From contig CALGSW010000002.1 of the NCBI GenBank assembly GCA_937901965.1, positions 248,001 to 312,000 on the forward strand: a stretch of DNA of 64,000 nt, written 5' to 3'. Source of the stretch: an uncultured Bacteroidota bacterium (GTDB lineage: Bacteria; Bacteroidota; Bacteroidia; Bacteroidales; UBA932). The first letter of the stretch is position 1. Each line of letters starts with the position of its first letter. Both the position numbers and the translations under genes were made by a program. The notes below the pieces were generated by a model. The model made no database searches, had not been told where the DNA came from, and was given only the letters and a program-made list of their open reading frames with translations. This document shows, piece by piece, positions 1 to 9,025 of the stretch.

Positions 1-1196
1 TGTAGTACATCACAATAATTATAGATCATACTTTTCAATGTAAAATGTTTGAGATAATGTTCTCGAGCCTTTACTTTCATTTCGTGAGTAATTTTTTTCT
101 CTTCTACAACTTTTGAAAGACATTCCGCTATTTTATCAGCATCCCGTTCAACAAATTCGCCACAACCTGGTGCAATCATTTCTGGTATTGCACCAGTATC
201 AGTACCAATTACGTACATACCTTGACGCAATGCTTCAATAATACTCATAGGAAGACCCTCAGATATACTGGGCATAATGAACATGTCCATTTGCTTAAGA
301 AGTTCCGGCACATCATTTCGATTCCCATAGAACACAACATATTCTTCAAGATTGAGGTTATTTACCAAATCCTTTAATTCTTGCAATTGAGGGCCTGAGC
401 CGATAAGATGCAGTTTATAAGACTTACGAATATCCTTTGGTAATTTAGCCATCGCATAAATAATAAAGTCCTGCCCTTTCCACCATGCCATAGAACCCAC
501 ACACGTCATATTTATAGGACTGTGTGGCTTTGTGATTTCATGAACATGCAAATCCTCCTCTCCATTGAAAATATAGGTCTTTTTTTCTGGAGCAACAGGA
601 CTATAATCCACAGCACGCTGACTCAGATAGACTACTTTATCAATATTTGAAAATACAAATTCTGTATTCTTTTCAATCCAATGCCTCCATTGACTATTCG
701 CAAATAATGCAGGAAATTCAGGTTTTGCCTGTTCGAAGACATCCTTACTGCAATGCAAGATTAAAATAGATTTCTTTCTATGTCCATCGGGTACATGCTT
801 CAAATAATAGCCAGCGGTCATTTTATCCTGAAAGATTATATAATCGTATTCATCTTGTTTAATTAGAAATCTGTCAATAGATAGTTTTGCACTCCTTATA
901 TGGTTAAAATAAAACTTAATAGATGCACCTAACAAATAGTTAGATGATAATATTTCTCGCAAAAATGAGCGAATTTTACGTTCACGGGCATAGGATGTAG
1001 TCCCAAGATTTGAGCCTATCAAATCAAGTTTATCTTTTCCCTCGCATTCAAACACTCCATCGGGCGCAAAAATACTCGTCAGTTCGAATCCCTTGTCATT
1101 GAAATATTTCTGTCCTTCTACAAAAGAGTTATTGACATAATTTATACCTTGAACATCGGTTAGTGTCTGATTATATACAATGGCGACCTTTTTCAT
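1..1196 (-). CDS. GT4-type glycosyltransferase, C-terminus cut by window edge
   Basis: The reading frame is open from an ATG at 1196 to the window edge, giving about 398 visible residues. It starts MKKVAIVYNQTL and, near the visible end, contains HLIGSGPQLQELKDL followed by SEGLPMSIIEALRQG. The second motif is the E-x7-E type sugar-nucleotide binding signature of retaining GT-B glycosyltransferases of the group 1/GT4 kind. It should transfer a sugar from a nucleotide donor during surface glycan assembly at the cytoplasmic face of the membrane. It lies 17 bases after the nucleotidyltransferase gene and closes the visible part of the legionaminate operon. The acceptor and donor cannot be told from sequence. 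Confidence 0.85.
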   Translation of the reverse strand, partial: MKKVAIVYNQTLTDVQGINYVNNSFVEGQKYFNDKGFELTSIFAPDGVFECEGKDKLDLIGSNLGTTSYARERKIRSFLREILSSNYLLGASIKFYFNHIRSAKLSIDRFLIKQDEYDYIIFQDKMTAGYYLKHVPDGHRKKSILILHCSKDVFEQAKPEFPALFANSQWRHWIEKNTEFVFSNIDKVVYLSQRAVDYSPVAPEKKTYIFNGEEDLHVHEITKPHSPINMTCVGSMAWWKGQDFIIYAMAKLPKDIRKSYKLHLIGSGPQLQELKDLVNNLNLEEYVVFYGNRNDVPELLKQMDMFIMPSISEGLPMSIIEALRQGMYVIGTDTGAIPEMIAPGCGEFVERDADKIAECLSKVVEEKKITHEMKVKAREHYLKHFTLKSMIYNYCDVL

Positions 1197-1213
1197 ATTT
1201 ATTTCATATTGAC

Positions 1214-2251
1214 TTATTGCATATGTATCACCAATTCTTTTGCTCTTTCGTACTCCTGTGGTGTTCCAATATCAATCCAAGTACCGTTCAGAGGGTAGCG
1301 AATTACTGTCTTTCCTTGACCTATAAGTTTCTCCACAAGGTGGGTTGCATGGAAGAATGTATTTTCAGGTATTTCGGAAAGGGCACGTTTCTTTATAAGA
1401 TAAATACCCGCATTTGCATAGTAGTTATACTTTGGTTTCTCAATAAGACCTTTGATATTGAGACCATCAAGGTCGAGAATGCCAAGTTGTATACTGATAT
1501 TATACGGAACAGCGGCTACCGACATCTCGGCATCATGTAGTTGGAAATGAAGGAAAAAGTCTTCGTAGTCGATATTAGTAAACAAATCTGAATTCATCAC
1601 CAGCACCGTGTCGTTGTAGAAGTTCTCCACAAGCTTAATGGAGCCAATGGTTCCAAGAAACTTTGGTTCGGAGAATGTCCTCACTTGAATACCATTACGT
1701 GGCTCGGCAAAATGCTCTTCAATCTGTTCCTTCAGGTAATTGACAGTTACATTGATGTTCTTGATTCCATATGAAATCAAACGGTCTATATTGTGATCTA
1801 TGATTGCTTTATCTCCAACCAGGAGTAGAGGTTTTGGAGTATTCTCAGTCAATGGACGAAGACGCTCACCCTTACCGCCTGCTATCAAAACAGCATCAAT
1901 GGGTAAACAAGAATAGAACGTTCTAAGATTGATAATGTCAACAATTCTTCCATTGTTATCTAATATCGGAAATATAAATATTCTATTCTCACGAAATGCC
2001 TTTATCACTCGCACGTCGCATTCACCATATTTAATAAATTTGAAATCCTTATACATCACTTTTGAGACACAATCAGTCAATTGAGCACCAGAAATAAGTC
2101 CTCGTCTAATATCTCCATCTGAAAGACTGCCTACCATCCTATTTGTCTGATCAACGACAAACAGAGATTGTAAATCTTTTGCAGTGTGCTGAAGCAACCT
2201 TAGCGCGTCAAGAATAGAATCTGTGCTATAAATGATATTAGTCATAATCAT
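1214..2251 (-). CDS. CBS-domain sugar-phosphate nucleotidyltransferase (PtmE-like)
   Basis: The N-terminal ~115 residues form a tandem CBS pair (FVVDQTNRMVGSLSDGDIRR, later FPILDNNGRIVDII). A nucleotidyltransferase domain follows with the signature AGGKGERLRPLTENTPKPL and metal/substrate motif VMNSDLF. This CBS-plus-NTP-transferase layout matches PtmE of Campylobacter, which makes GDP-GlcNAc for legionaminic acid; mannose-1-phosphate guanylyltransferases are the wider family. I chose the ATG at 2251, which overlaps the SDR stop as ATGA and suggests translational coupling; an ATG at 2245 is also possible. Its place at the end of a legionaminate cassette supports a GDP-sugar precursor role, but the substrate is inferred. 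Confidence 0.82.
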   Translation of the reverse strand: MIMTNIIYSTDSILDALRLLQHTAKDLQSLFVVDQTNRMVGSLSDGDIRRGLISGAQLTDCVSKVMYKDFKFIKYGECDVRVIKAFRENRIFIFPILDNNGRIVDIINLRTFYSCLPIDAVLIAGGKGERLRPLTENTPKPLLLVGDKAIIDHNIDRLISYGIKNINVTVNYLKEQIEEHFAEPRNGIQVRTFSEPKFLGTIGSIKLVENFYNDTVLVMNSDLFTNIDYEDFFLHFQLHDAEMSVAAVPYNISIQLGILDLDGLNIKGLIEKPKYNYYANAGIYLIKKRALSEIPENTFFHATHLVEKLIGQGKTVIRYPLNGTWIDIGTPQEYERAKELVIHMQ

Positions 2252-2994
2252 ATCGCAGTCCAACCTCCATCTACTAATAGATTTTGACCAGTAATATATT
2301 TTGCATCGTCAGAAAGCAAAAAAGAAACAGCTGGAGCAATATCTTCTGGATTACCCATTCTTCGCATTGGTACCTTGGCCTCGTATCTTTCTATAAAACT
2401 AGGATGTTGATTCTTCTCATCTTTTATTCCTCCGGGTGAAACGCAATTTACTCGTATCTTTAATGGACCAAAGTATGATGCCATAAAACGAGTAAGATTA
2501 ATAATTCCACCTTTCACAGCAGAATATGATGGGGAAGATGTGCCTCCATACGCTTCATAAAGTGTAAAATCGTTTCCAACGACACCATATATCGAGCCAA
2601 TATTCACAATTGAACCGAATCCTTGCTCTTTCATTTTAATTAGTATTTTTTGGCAGAAAACAAAGCAACTGTTCATTTGCCAGTCTACATTCATTCTCCA
2701 AGATTCAGGTTTCATTTCTTCAAAACGTGATCTTCTATCTGGAGTACGAGGATATGCTGAATTTACAAGGCCATCAATTTTTCCGAAATGATTAAAAACT
2801 GTATCTATTGCCTCTTGAATTGAATCATCTGAAGTTACATTACATTTAATTGTAAACTCTTTATCAAGATTTGTTTCTACAGCGATATCTGCATTGATTG
2901 CTATTCCACCACGCTTTTTTATATCAGCAACTATGGCTCGGCCAATTAGACCGGAACCACCGCTTACGATAATCACTTTGTCTTTTAGTTCCAT
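2248..2994 (-). CDS. Short-chain dehydrogenase/reductase (PtmA-like)
   Basis: A 248-residue classical SDR. The NAD(P) motif is at the N-terminus (VSGGSGLIGRAI), and the catalytic Tyr-x3-Lys is in YSAVKGG with an upstream serine (NIGSIYG). The C-terminal VDGGW is typical of the family. An SDR of this kind (PtmA) sits beside the PtmE nucleotidyltransferase in Campylobacter legionaminate clusters, and the same neighbour is seen here. It is 3 bases from the aminotransferase stop and overlaps the next start by 4 bases, so it belongs to the operon. Function in supplying an amino-sugar phosphate precursor is an inference; a generic SDR role cannot be excluded. Confidence 0.8.
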   Translation of the reverse strand: MELKDKVIIVSGGSGLIGRAIVADIKKRGGIAINADIAVETNLDKEFTIKCNVTSDDSIQEAIDTVFNHFGKIDGLVNSAYPRTPDRRSRFEEMKPESWRMNVDWQMNSCFVFCQKILIKMKEQGFGSIVNIGSIYGVVGNDFTLYEAYGGTSSPSYSAVKGGIINLTRFMASYFGPLKIRVNCVSPGGIKDEKNQHPSFIERYEAKVPMRRMGNPEDIAPAVSFLLSDDAKYITGQNLLVDGGWTAI

Positions 2995-2997
2995 ATC

Positions 2998-4329
2998 TCA
3001 TGCAAGTCTCTGGAAACCAGTCATACAAACGGAGCCCAAAAGAAGGTCTTTTGCATTGCCATCTTTCTGAGCTTTAGCAATAATTGCAAATACTTCATCT
3101 ACAGATTTAAGATACTCGTCAATATGTTCCTGCTTATGAGCAAATGATGCATAGTATGAATCCTTAGCAAGTATTCCACGCCTTAGCATCTCCTGAGAGA
3201 ATAATGTTTTAAGAACAAGAGGGTCGTCAGTAAACGAAATATGACTAAGTGGCTTTATCCCTGTAACTTTAATGCTCAGTCCATATTTCTCAGCATATTT
3301 CTTCCAGCCTGCTTGAATCTGTTCTCCACAATTGATAAGGTGAGATTGTACGTTTTCTCTCTTCATTTTTCTTATTGTTGCGATAGCTGCAGTTAATCCT
3401 ATACGCTCTGTCCAGAAGGTCGAACTGATAAAACTATCTTGAGCATGATCCATAAACTTTGCTTTACCAATAATTGCTGCCATAGGAAAACCATTGGCCA
3501 TACCTTTAGCGAATACGCAAATATCTGGTTCAATGCCGTAAACAAGATGTGATCCTCCCCAAGTAAGGCGAAAGCCACTTGTTACTTCATCAATAATAAG
3601 GGGGACTCCAAGACGCTTAGTCTCAGCCATAATAGTTTCAAAGAATCCATCTTCAGGCTCTTTTCCCCTAACTGCTTCTAGAACAACACCCCCAATATTA
3701 TCTCTAAATTTTTCTATCAAAGACAGGAATTCCGACGTATTGTTATATAAGAAAGGATAAGAGGTTCCTTTTAAGTTTCTTGAAACACCAACAGGACTAA
3801 GTCCTTTAAGCAGTTGACCATCAAGTGCTTTATCGTCAGACAAATTTGCAGAGAGGTACCAATCGTGCCAGCCATGATATCCACTAAAGAGAACAATATC
3901 TTTCTTTGTCGCAGCACGAGCTATTCGAACGGCAACAGCCATAGCATCTCCACCACCTTTGGCGTATCTAACCATCTCAGCCCACGGATGCATTTCAAGA
4001 AGTAATTTTGCCAACTCAACTTCTTCCGGAGCCATCAAAGATGACATACTTCCATTTTCTATACAATTATTTACAACTGCATTTATTTCATCATCAGCGT
4101 ATCCAATGATACACGAACCAATGCCCATCGTTGCCATATCTAGCAGTTTATTGCCATCAAGATCCCAAACATAGCAACCTTTCGCTTTTGAATAGTATGC
4201 AGGCATATAATCTGGAAGGAACTGTTCAGGGCGTTTTGAAAGTAACTGACCACCACCAGGAATAATCTTCTTTGCTTCAACATACAAAGACTGACTTTTA
4301 CCTTCTTTTGTCAACTTAATATTTTCCAT
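2998..4329 (-). CDS. Class III PLP aminotransferase (glutamate-1-semialdehyde aminomutase-like)
   Basis: A 443-residue fold-type I, class III aminotransferase. It has the PLP-ring aspartate in LIIDEVTSGFRL and the Schiff-base lysine in FAKGMANGFPM. The family includes HemL, but the setting between legF-type and SDR genes in a nine-carbon sugar cluster argues against haem synthesis. A reasonable inference is that it acts with the adjacent SDR to aminate a sugar-phosphate precursor. The start is the ATG at 4329, 8 bases after the cytidylyltransferase stop at 4338. It is AT-rich like its cassette neighbours. Confidence 0.82.
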   Translation of the reverse strand: MENIKLTKEGKSQSLYVEAKKIIPGGGQLLSKRPEQFLPDYMPAYYSKAKGCYVWDLDGNKLLDMATMGIGSCIIGYADDEINAVVNNCIENGSMSSLMAPEEVELAKLLLEMHPWAEMVRYAKGGGDAMAVAVRIARAATKKDIVLFSGYHGWHDWYLSANLSDDKALDGQLLKGLSPVGVSRNLKGTSYPFLYNNTSEFLSLIEKFRDNIGGVVLEAVRGKEPEDGFFETIMAETKRLGVPLIIDEVTSGFRLTWGGSHLVYGIEPDICVFAKGMANGFPMAAIIGKAKFMDHAQDSFISSTFWTERIGLTAAIATIRKMKRENVQSHLINCGEQIQAGWKKYAEKYGLSIKVTGIKPLSHISFTDDPLVLKTLFSQEMLRRGILAKDSYYASFAHKQEHIDEYLKSVDEVFAIIAKAQKDGNAKDLLLGSVCMTGFQRLA

Positions 4330-4337
4330 AACGTTGT

Positions 4338-5057
4338 TTATTTATTAAAATAACCACTTTGTTTTAATTTCATTATTGCTTCAATCACCGTAAAGTCAAT
4401 AAAATCATCTACCTCATATGATTTCCATTTTGGAACTACATAGGCCAAGCATTCTTTATGGTAGAAAAGCCGGTACTGTCGAAAACCATCAATAGAAGTC
4501 GCATAAATAGTTCCCTCAAAGAAATATAGTTCCTCTAAGTCTTGTCTTCTCACGGAATTGGCACGCTCTATATAAGGCACTAATAAACCATCATTAATCT
4601 TTGTCAGATACATAGGATGTTGGCCTTCTGATTTACATACACCAACAATACTTTTTGCTGAAGGATGATCAATAAGCATCTCCAATGATTTATCAATATC
4701 CTCAGCATCACGCAAAGGGGAGGTAGGCTCTAATAGAATCAAATAATCAAAATGATTACCCACCTCTTCCATTCTATTAATTGTATATTCAATAAAATCC
4801 ATAGAACTTGCAGTATCAGAAGCAAGATACGCCGGACGCAGGTCAGGGACACTAACACCAAATGATTCTGCTACATCAGCAATCTCCTGATTGTCAGTAG
4901 AAATATAGATCTCATCAACATATTTACTATGTTGAGCTTGTCCAATTGACCATCCAATCAACGGCTTGCCAAGCAATGGTCGGATATTCTTTCCTGAGAG
5001 GCCTTTACTTCCCCCTCTTGCCGGAACAATAGCTAAGATACGTTTGCCTTTGTACAT
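4338..5057 (-). CDS. legF: CMP-legionaminate/acylneuraminate cytidylyltransferase
   Basis: A 239-residue CMP-sugar synthetase. The CTP-binding N-terminus reads IVPARGGSKGLSGKN and the acceptor region reads LLEPTSPLRDAEDID, both hallmarks of NeuA/LegF/PseF enzymes. It activates a nine-carbon alpha-keto sugar with CTP to give the CMP donor used by transferases. The neighbours are a synthase, a hydrolysing epimerase, an acetyltransferase and a LegC-type aminotransferase, so the product is most likely CMP-legionaminic acid rather than CMP-Neu5Ac. Length and start are normal for the family. Confidence 0.88.
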   Translation of the reverse strand: MYKGKRILAIVPARGGSKGLSGKNIRPLLGKPLIGWSIGQAQHSKYVDEIYISTDNQEIADVAESFGVSVPDLRPAYLASDTASSMDFIEYTINRMEEVGNHFDYLILLEPTSPLRDAEDIDKSLEMLIDHPSAKSIVGVCKSEGQHPMYLTKINDGLLVPYIERANSVRRQDLEELYFFEGTIYATSIDGFRQYRLFYHKECLAYVVPKWKSYEVDDFIDFTVIEAIMKLKQSGYFNK

Positions 5058-5070
5058 AATGTTATTTTTG

Positions 5071-6177
5071 TTAAAACTCTTCTGATAATACTTTTCTAAT
5101 CATATTAATGCTGTTTCCTATTCCGTAAATATTTACCTGATCAAAAACGCATTCTGATTGATTAATATATTTCTCTAGTGATTCTTTTATTATCATACAA
5201 TCATTCGGGACATTAATTACCGACTTAGGGGCATTTCGCCCAGATTGACGTTCACCAACATTTATAGTATATTTCTGGAAATAAGGAATTTCAATTATTC
5301 CACTACTTGAATTCCCGATTACAAACATAGAATTGTCAACAGCAACGTAGTATAACTCTGCCCCCAAATTCTTTCTGACTATTATAAATGGATCATCTTG
5401 CCATTTTTTTATAATGTCAATAATATCCAAGCTTCCATCATCATTATTAGGATAGGTAACTAATACATGAACGCCATTCTCAACAATGGTTTTAATGGCT
5501 GTATCCATTACTTCCGGAATAGTATTCTTTTGCTGTTCAGACATTGTTTCCGAATGAAACGTCATCAGGATATATTTCCCCCTAGTTAGTCGACTATCAA
5601 TAAGTGAAGCATCTTTAGGATGCTGCAAATAAGATTTTATAGAGTCAATAGCAGAAGAGCCGACAAAGAATACTTTTTCTCTATTTATAATTGGAATATT
5701 CTTGAGCCTTTCTGCTGCATAAATATTTGTCACTAGATGAATCTTCGAAAGATTAGAAATGTTGTATCGATAGATATTGTCAACTGCACCATTAGTAATC
5801 TGTCCTCCTGCATAGTGAACAATAGGGATCTTGTGAAAGTGTGCAGCCAATGCAGATGCATATGCTTCAAGTCGATCGCCAACTATATACACAATATCGA
5901 ATGGATGCTTATCAAAAACGGAGTTAATAACATTAATAAGCGCAACGAAATCCTTTTCTTTTGGTTGATCTACTTCAGAATAACAGGGTGCATCTATAAT
6001 AGGTGCAAGCGCATCGTGGCGAACAGAATCAATAGTGTAACCATATTTATGTTGATAATGCATACCTGTTGCAACAATTGATACAGAAAAGTCAGACTCC
6101 AAAACGAGTTCCGTAATGACACGTTTCATAACTCCATAATCAGAGCGAGCACCAGTAATAAATGCGATTCTTTTCAT
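5071..6177 (-). CDS. legG: Hydrolysing UDP/GDP-sugar 2-epimerase (LegG/NeuC type)
   Basis: A 368-residue member of the UDP-GlcNAc 2-epimerase fold, beginning FITGARSDYGVMK. It has the GDRLEA motif and VHYAGGQ that fit the hydrolysing NeuC/LegG branch, and GNSSSGIIE near the C-terminus, which binds the nucleotide phosphates. It would release the free 2,4-diacetamido-trideoxy-mannose that LegI condenses with phosphoenolpyruvate. The start ATG overlaps the stop of the upstream synthase by four bases (ATGA), implying coupled translation. Assignment to legionaminate rather than sialate rests on the legC and legH type neighbours. Confidence 0.87.
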   Translation of the reverse strand: MKRIAFITGARSDYGVMKRVITELVLESDFSVSIVATGMHYQHKYGYTIDSVRHDALAPIIDAPCYSEVDQPKEKDFVALINVINSVFDKHPFDIVYIVGDRLEAYASALAAHFHKIPIVHYAGGQITNGAVDNIYRYNISNLSKIHLVTNIYAAERLKNIPIINREKVFFVGSSAIDSIKSYLQHPKDASLIDSRLTRGKYILMTFHSETMSEQQKNTIPEVMDTAIKTIVENGVHVLVTYPNNDDGSLDIIDIIKKWQDDPFIIVRKNLGAELYYVAVDNSMFVIGNSSSGIIEIPYFQKYTINVGERQSGRNAPKSVINVPNDCMIIKESLEKYINQSECVFDQVNIYGIGNSINMIRKVLSEEF

Positions 6178-7196
6178 CCAATTTGTTCAGGAATAATGAC
6201 TCTATCTGCTTCAATTTGACAAAGAGCTTGTTTACCAACGACCATCTCCTTCTGAATTGGAAGAAATCCCGTACCTGGGCGTTTAAAACAAATATCCTTC
6301 TCCGTTATTGTTTCTCCCTTTTTGATTATATGTTTACTTACAATGCTTTTTCTTGCTACCTTAGAAATCTCAACTTGCGCATTACTAAATCTCCTTTCAG
6401 GGACACCAATTGCCTGCTCAATATGACGGATAGAAGTAACCAATGATGCTAACTCGGGAATATCTATTGATGCCTTATGGTCTGGACCAGGTAAAGATTT
6501 ATCAAGAGTTACATGTTTTTCAATGATTTTGGCTCCCATAGCTACTGCAGCAATTGCACATTCATTGCCAATTGTATGGTCTGAAAAACCGACTTCGTAA
6601 CCAAAACGTCTCTTAATCTCCAGCATATTCAAAAGATTAACTTCATCATACTTTGCTGGATAGTTTGAAATACAATGAAGAATAGTAATGTCCTTCTTGC
6701 AGTTCTTGTCCAATAGATTAATCGATTTCTCGATTTCATCATATGTTGCCATTCCGGTAGAGAGGATAATATGCTTATTCTGGCGGGAAATATAGTTAAT
6801 TATGTCTAACGAAAATATCTCACCTGAAGCAATCTTATAGTGCTGCATTTCAATGTGCTCATCAAGAAACAACAGACTATCTAAGTCAAATGCTGTACAC
6901 ACATAATCAACTCCAAGTTCTTTACAACGTTTATATAGAGCTATATGATCTTCTCTTTTCAGCTGATAACTAAGAGACATTTCAAGTGGACTCTTTGACT
7001 TGTCATTCTGCTTTTGATAACCTGCTTTAAAAGAATCTTTGCTATAAAGCGCATATGGGTCTGTCATCTGAAACTTGATACAATCAACCCCTGTTGCAGC
7101 GATTTTTTCTATCATCTCTAGGGCACGTTCAATACACCCATTATGATTAGGACCAATCTCTGCAATAATATAAACACTATTATTGATATTATTCAT
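6174..7196 (-). CDS. legI: N-acetylneuraminate synthase family, probable legionaminic acid synthase
   Basis: A 340-residue NeuB-family synthase. The TIM barrel starts IIAEIGPNHNG and carries VDCIKFQ, HCISNYPA and GFSDHTIG. A C-terminal SAF/antifreeze-like domain covers about residues 280-340 (SIVSKHIIKKGETI). The enzyme condenses phosphoenolpyruvate with a six-carbon diacetamido sugar to make the nine-carbon keto acid. The start overlaps the acetyltransferase stop by 8 bases. Its order between legH and legG type genes matches legionaminate clusters in other bacteria. Confidence 0.88.
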   Translation of the reverse strand: MNNINNSVYIIAEIGPNHNGCIERALEMIEKIAATGVDCIKFQMTDPYALYSKDSFKAGYQKQNDKSKSPLEMSLSYQLKREDHIALYKRCKELGVDYVCTAFDLDSLLFLDEHIEMQHYKIASGEIFSLDIINYISRQNKHIILSTGMATYDEIEKSINLLDKNCKKDITILHCISNYPAKYDEVNLLNMLEIKRRFGYEVGFSDHTIGNECAIAAVAMGAKIIEKHVTLDKSLPGPDHKASIDIPELASLVTSIRHIEQAIGVPERRFSNAQVEISKVARKSIVSKHIIKKGETITEKDICFKRPGTGFLPIQKEMVVGKQALCQIEADRVIIPEQIG

Positions 7197-7830
7197 TTCC
7201 TTTAATCAATTTGCATGGAGTACCAAAATATAACCCTGACTCTAAACAATCCTTATTGACGAGACTGCAAGCGCCAATGGTACAACCATCCACAATAGTC
7301 AAGTCATTCGTTACTACCACATTAAATCCAAAAAAAACAGATTTCCCAATTTTTATTCCTCTACCGAGTGTGCATCCGGAAACTACTTGTGAGAAATCTC
7401 CAATTTCTGTATCATGCGAAATTACAGCCCTGTCTCCTATCATTACACAGTCGCCTAGTTTGACATTTGATTGAATAATTGCGCCATCTCTTAAAATTAC
7501 CCCATCGCCAAACTGTGCTCCTTTGTGAATAATTACATTTTGGCCTTTTATGAGAGGTAGTTTGAATCCTAACGACAATACTTTAGAGAAAATCTTTTGT
7601 TTCAAATATGTATCACTTAGGCGATTCCCAATCCCCAACACTGCGAACTTGACCCCGTTATCATATAGATTTTGTAATACATCATCATTTCCTAGATATT
7701 TATAACCGAAAAACTCACCATGGTCTTCAATATCTGTATACCCTACAATCTGATAACATCCCATAGTCTCAATATAATTAATCAGATTTCCAATAAAGCT
7801 TCCACCACCTATAATTGCGATTTTTTTCAT
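7189..7830 (-). CDS. NeuD/PglD-family sugar O- or N-acetyltransferase (LegH type)
   Basis: A 213-residue hexapeptide-repeat acetyltransferase. It has an N-terminal Rossmann-like sugar-binding domain (AIIGGGSFIGNLINYI) and a C-terminal left-handed beta-helix from about residue 100 (GAQFGDGVILRDGAIIQSNV). The likely catalytic histidine is in VISHDTEIGD. Family members such as PglD and LegH acetylate the 4-amino group of UDP- or GDP-linked trideoxy sugars. It sits directly after the LegC aminotransferase that would make this amine. NeuD-type sialic acid O-acetyltransferase activity is the alternative. Confidence 0.83.
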   Translation of the reverse strand: MKKIAIIGGGSFIGNLINYIETMGCYQIVGYTDIEDHGEFFGYKYLGNDDVLQNLYDNGVKFAVLGIGNRLSDTYLKQKIFSKVLSLGFKLPLIKGQNVIIHKGAQFGDGVILRDGAIIQSNVKLGDCVMIGDRAVISHDTEIGDFSQVVSGCTLGRGIKIGKSVFFGFNVVVTNDLTIVDGCTIGACSLVNKDCLESGLYFGTPCKLIKGNE

Positions 7831-7840
7831 AATTAATAAT

Positions 7841-8995
7841 TTATTTATCCAGCCTTACGCTACTCGGAATATTCACAACTCTGTCAACTAACCAAATGGT
7901 ATTCTCCAAACTGTCATGTTGACAATGTGCAAACATAGGCAAATTGTTCATCAGTTCCCAAATCGGTCTAGTCATCACTCCATTGTCGTTTGTCCCCTGT
8001 AGGAACTCCAACTGTGCATCCTTATTCTTAAGAATGACTACATTCAGCCAGTAGTTGGAGAAGCAGTTTTCAGGTTCTGTGAAGAAGTCTATGCCGTCAA
8101 TGTTCTTAAAGAACTCGGCATATTCTGCTGCGATCTGGCGCTTGTCGGCAATAAAGCGGTCCAGGTTCTCGAGCTGGGCACAGCCAAGAGCAGCATTAAT
8201 ATTAGGCATACGATAGTTATAACCGATATGATCATGACGAAACTCCCAACGATGAGGAACCTTTGCCTGAGTGGTGATGTGCTTTGCAAGCTTGCCCAAC
8301 TCCTCATCCTGGAAAAGCATCATACCACCACCACCAGTGGTAATGGTTTTGTTGCCATTAAAGGAGATAACCCCCACCTTGCCGAAAGTTCCTGTATGCT
8401 GTCCTTTGTACGTAGAACCAATGCTCTCTGCTGCATCTTCAAAGAGTTCGATATGCCACTCCTCACAGAGAGCTGCGATCTCTTCGATGCGAACTGGATG
8501 GCCAAAGGTGTGCATAGGCACGCAAGCTTTTACTTTGCGACCAGTATGCTTATTCCAGCATTCGCCATTACGAATCTCAGCATTCTTGATAAGCCACTCC
8601 TTCATTGCATCTGGTGAAAGCCCCATGGTGGAACGGTCAACATCAATGAACACTGGATGTGCTCCAATATAAGTAATGGCATTACATGTAGCAATGAAGG
8701 TGAGTGCCTGGGTGAGTACTTCGTCATCACGTTCAACACCTACAAGCATCAAAGACATGTGGAGAGCATTTGTACCGCTTACGCAAACTACAGCCTTCTT
8801 AGCTCCGGTGTATCTTGCCATTTCCTCTTCGAAACGGTCAACAAACTTACCGACTGAAGAAACAAAAGTGGTGTCAATACATTCGTTGAGATATTTCTTT
8901 TCATTCCCTGCGAAAACAGGAACAGATAGAGGAGTAAACTCATGATTGCCGTAAAGCTCCTTTATGAATTTAATTGTTTTTGAATAATCTGCCAT
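7841..8995 (-). CDS. legC: LegC-family DegT/DnrJ/EryC1 aminotransferase
   Basis: A 384-residue PLP aminotransferase. Near the N-terminus it has PVFAGNEKKYLNECIDTT and FVSSVGKFVDRFE, which match the LegC family. The internal-aldimine lysine is in FNGNKTITTGGGG. It would aminate the 4-keto sugar produced by the upstream dehydratase. I set the start at the ATG at 8995; the frame is open upstream only from a TTG that abuts the previous stop. The gene follows the dehydratase closely and precedes the acetyltransferase, which is the expected order of reactions. Confidence 0.88.
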   Translation of the reverse strand: MADYSKTIKFIKELYGNHEFTPLSVPVFAGNEKKYLNECIDTTFVSSVGKFVDRFEEEMARYTGAKKAVVCVSGTNALHMSLMLVGVERDDEVLTQALTFIATCNAITYIGAHPVFIDVDRSTMGLSPDAMKEWLIKNAEIRNGECWNKHTGRKVKACVPMHTFGHPVRIEEIAALCEEWHIELFEDAAESIGSTYKGQHTGTFGKVGVISFNGNKTITTGGGGMMLFQDEELGKLAKHITTQAKVPHRWEFRHDHIGYNYRMPNINAALGCAQLENLDRFIADKRQIAAEYAEFFKNIDGIDFFTEPENCFSNYWLNVVILKNKDAQLEFLQGTNDNGVMTRPIWELMNNLPMFAHCQHDSLENTIWLVDRVVNIPSSVRLDK

Positions 8996-9025
8996 AGTTT
9001 TGTTCCAATAATTGTATATTACCAA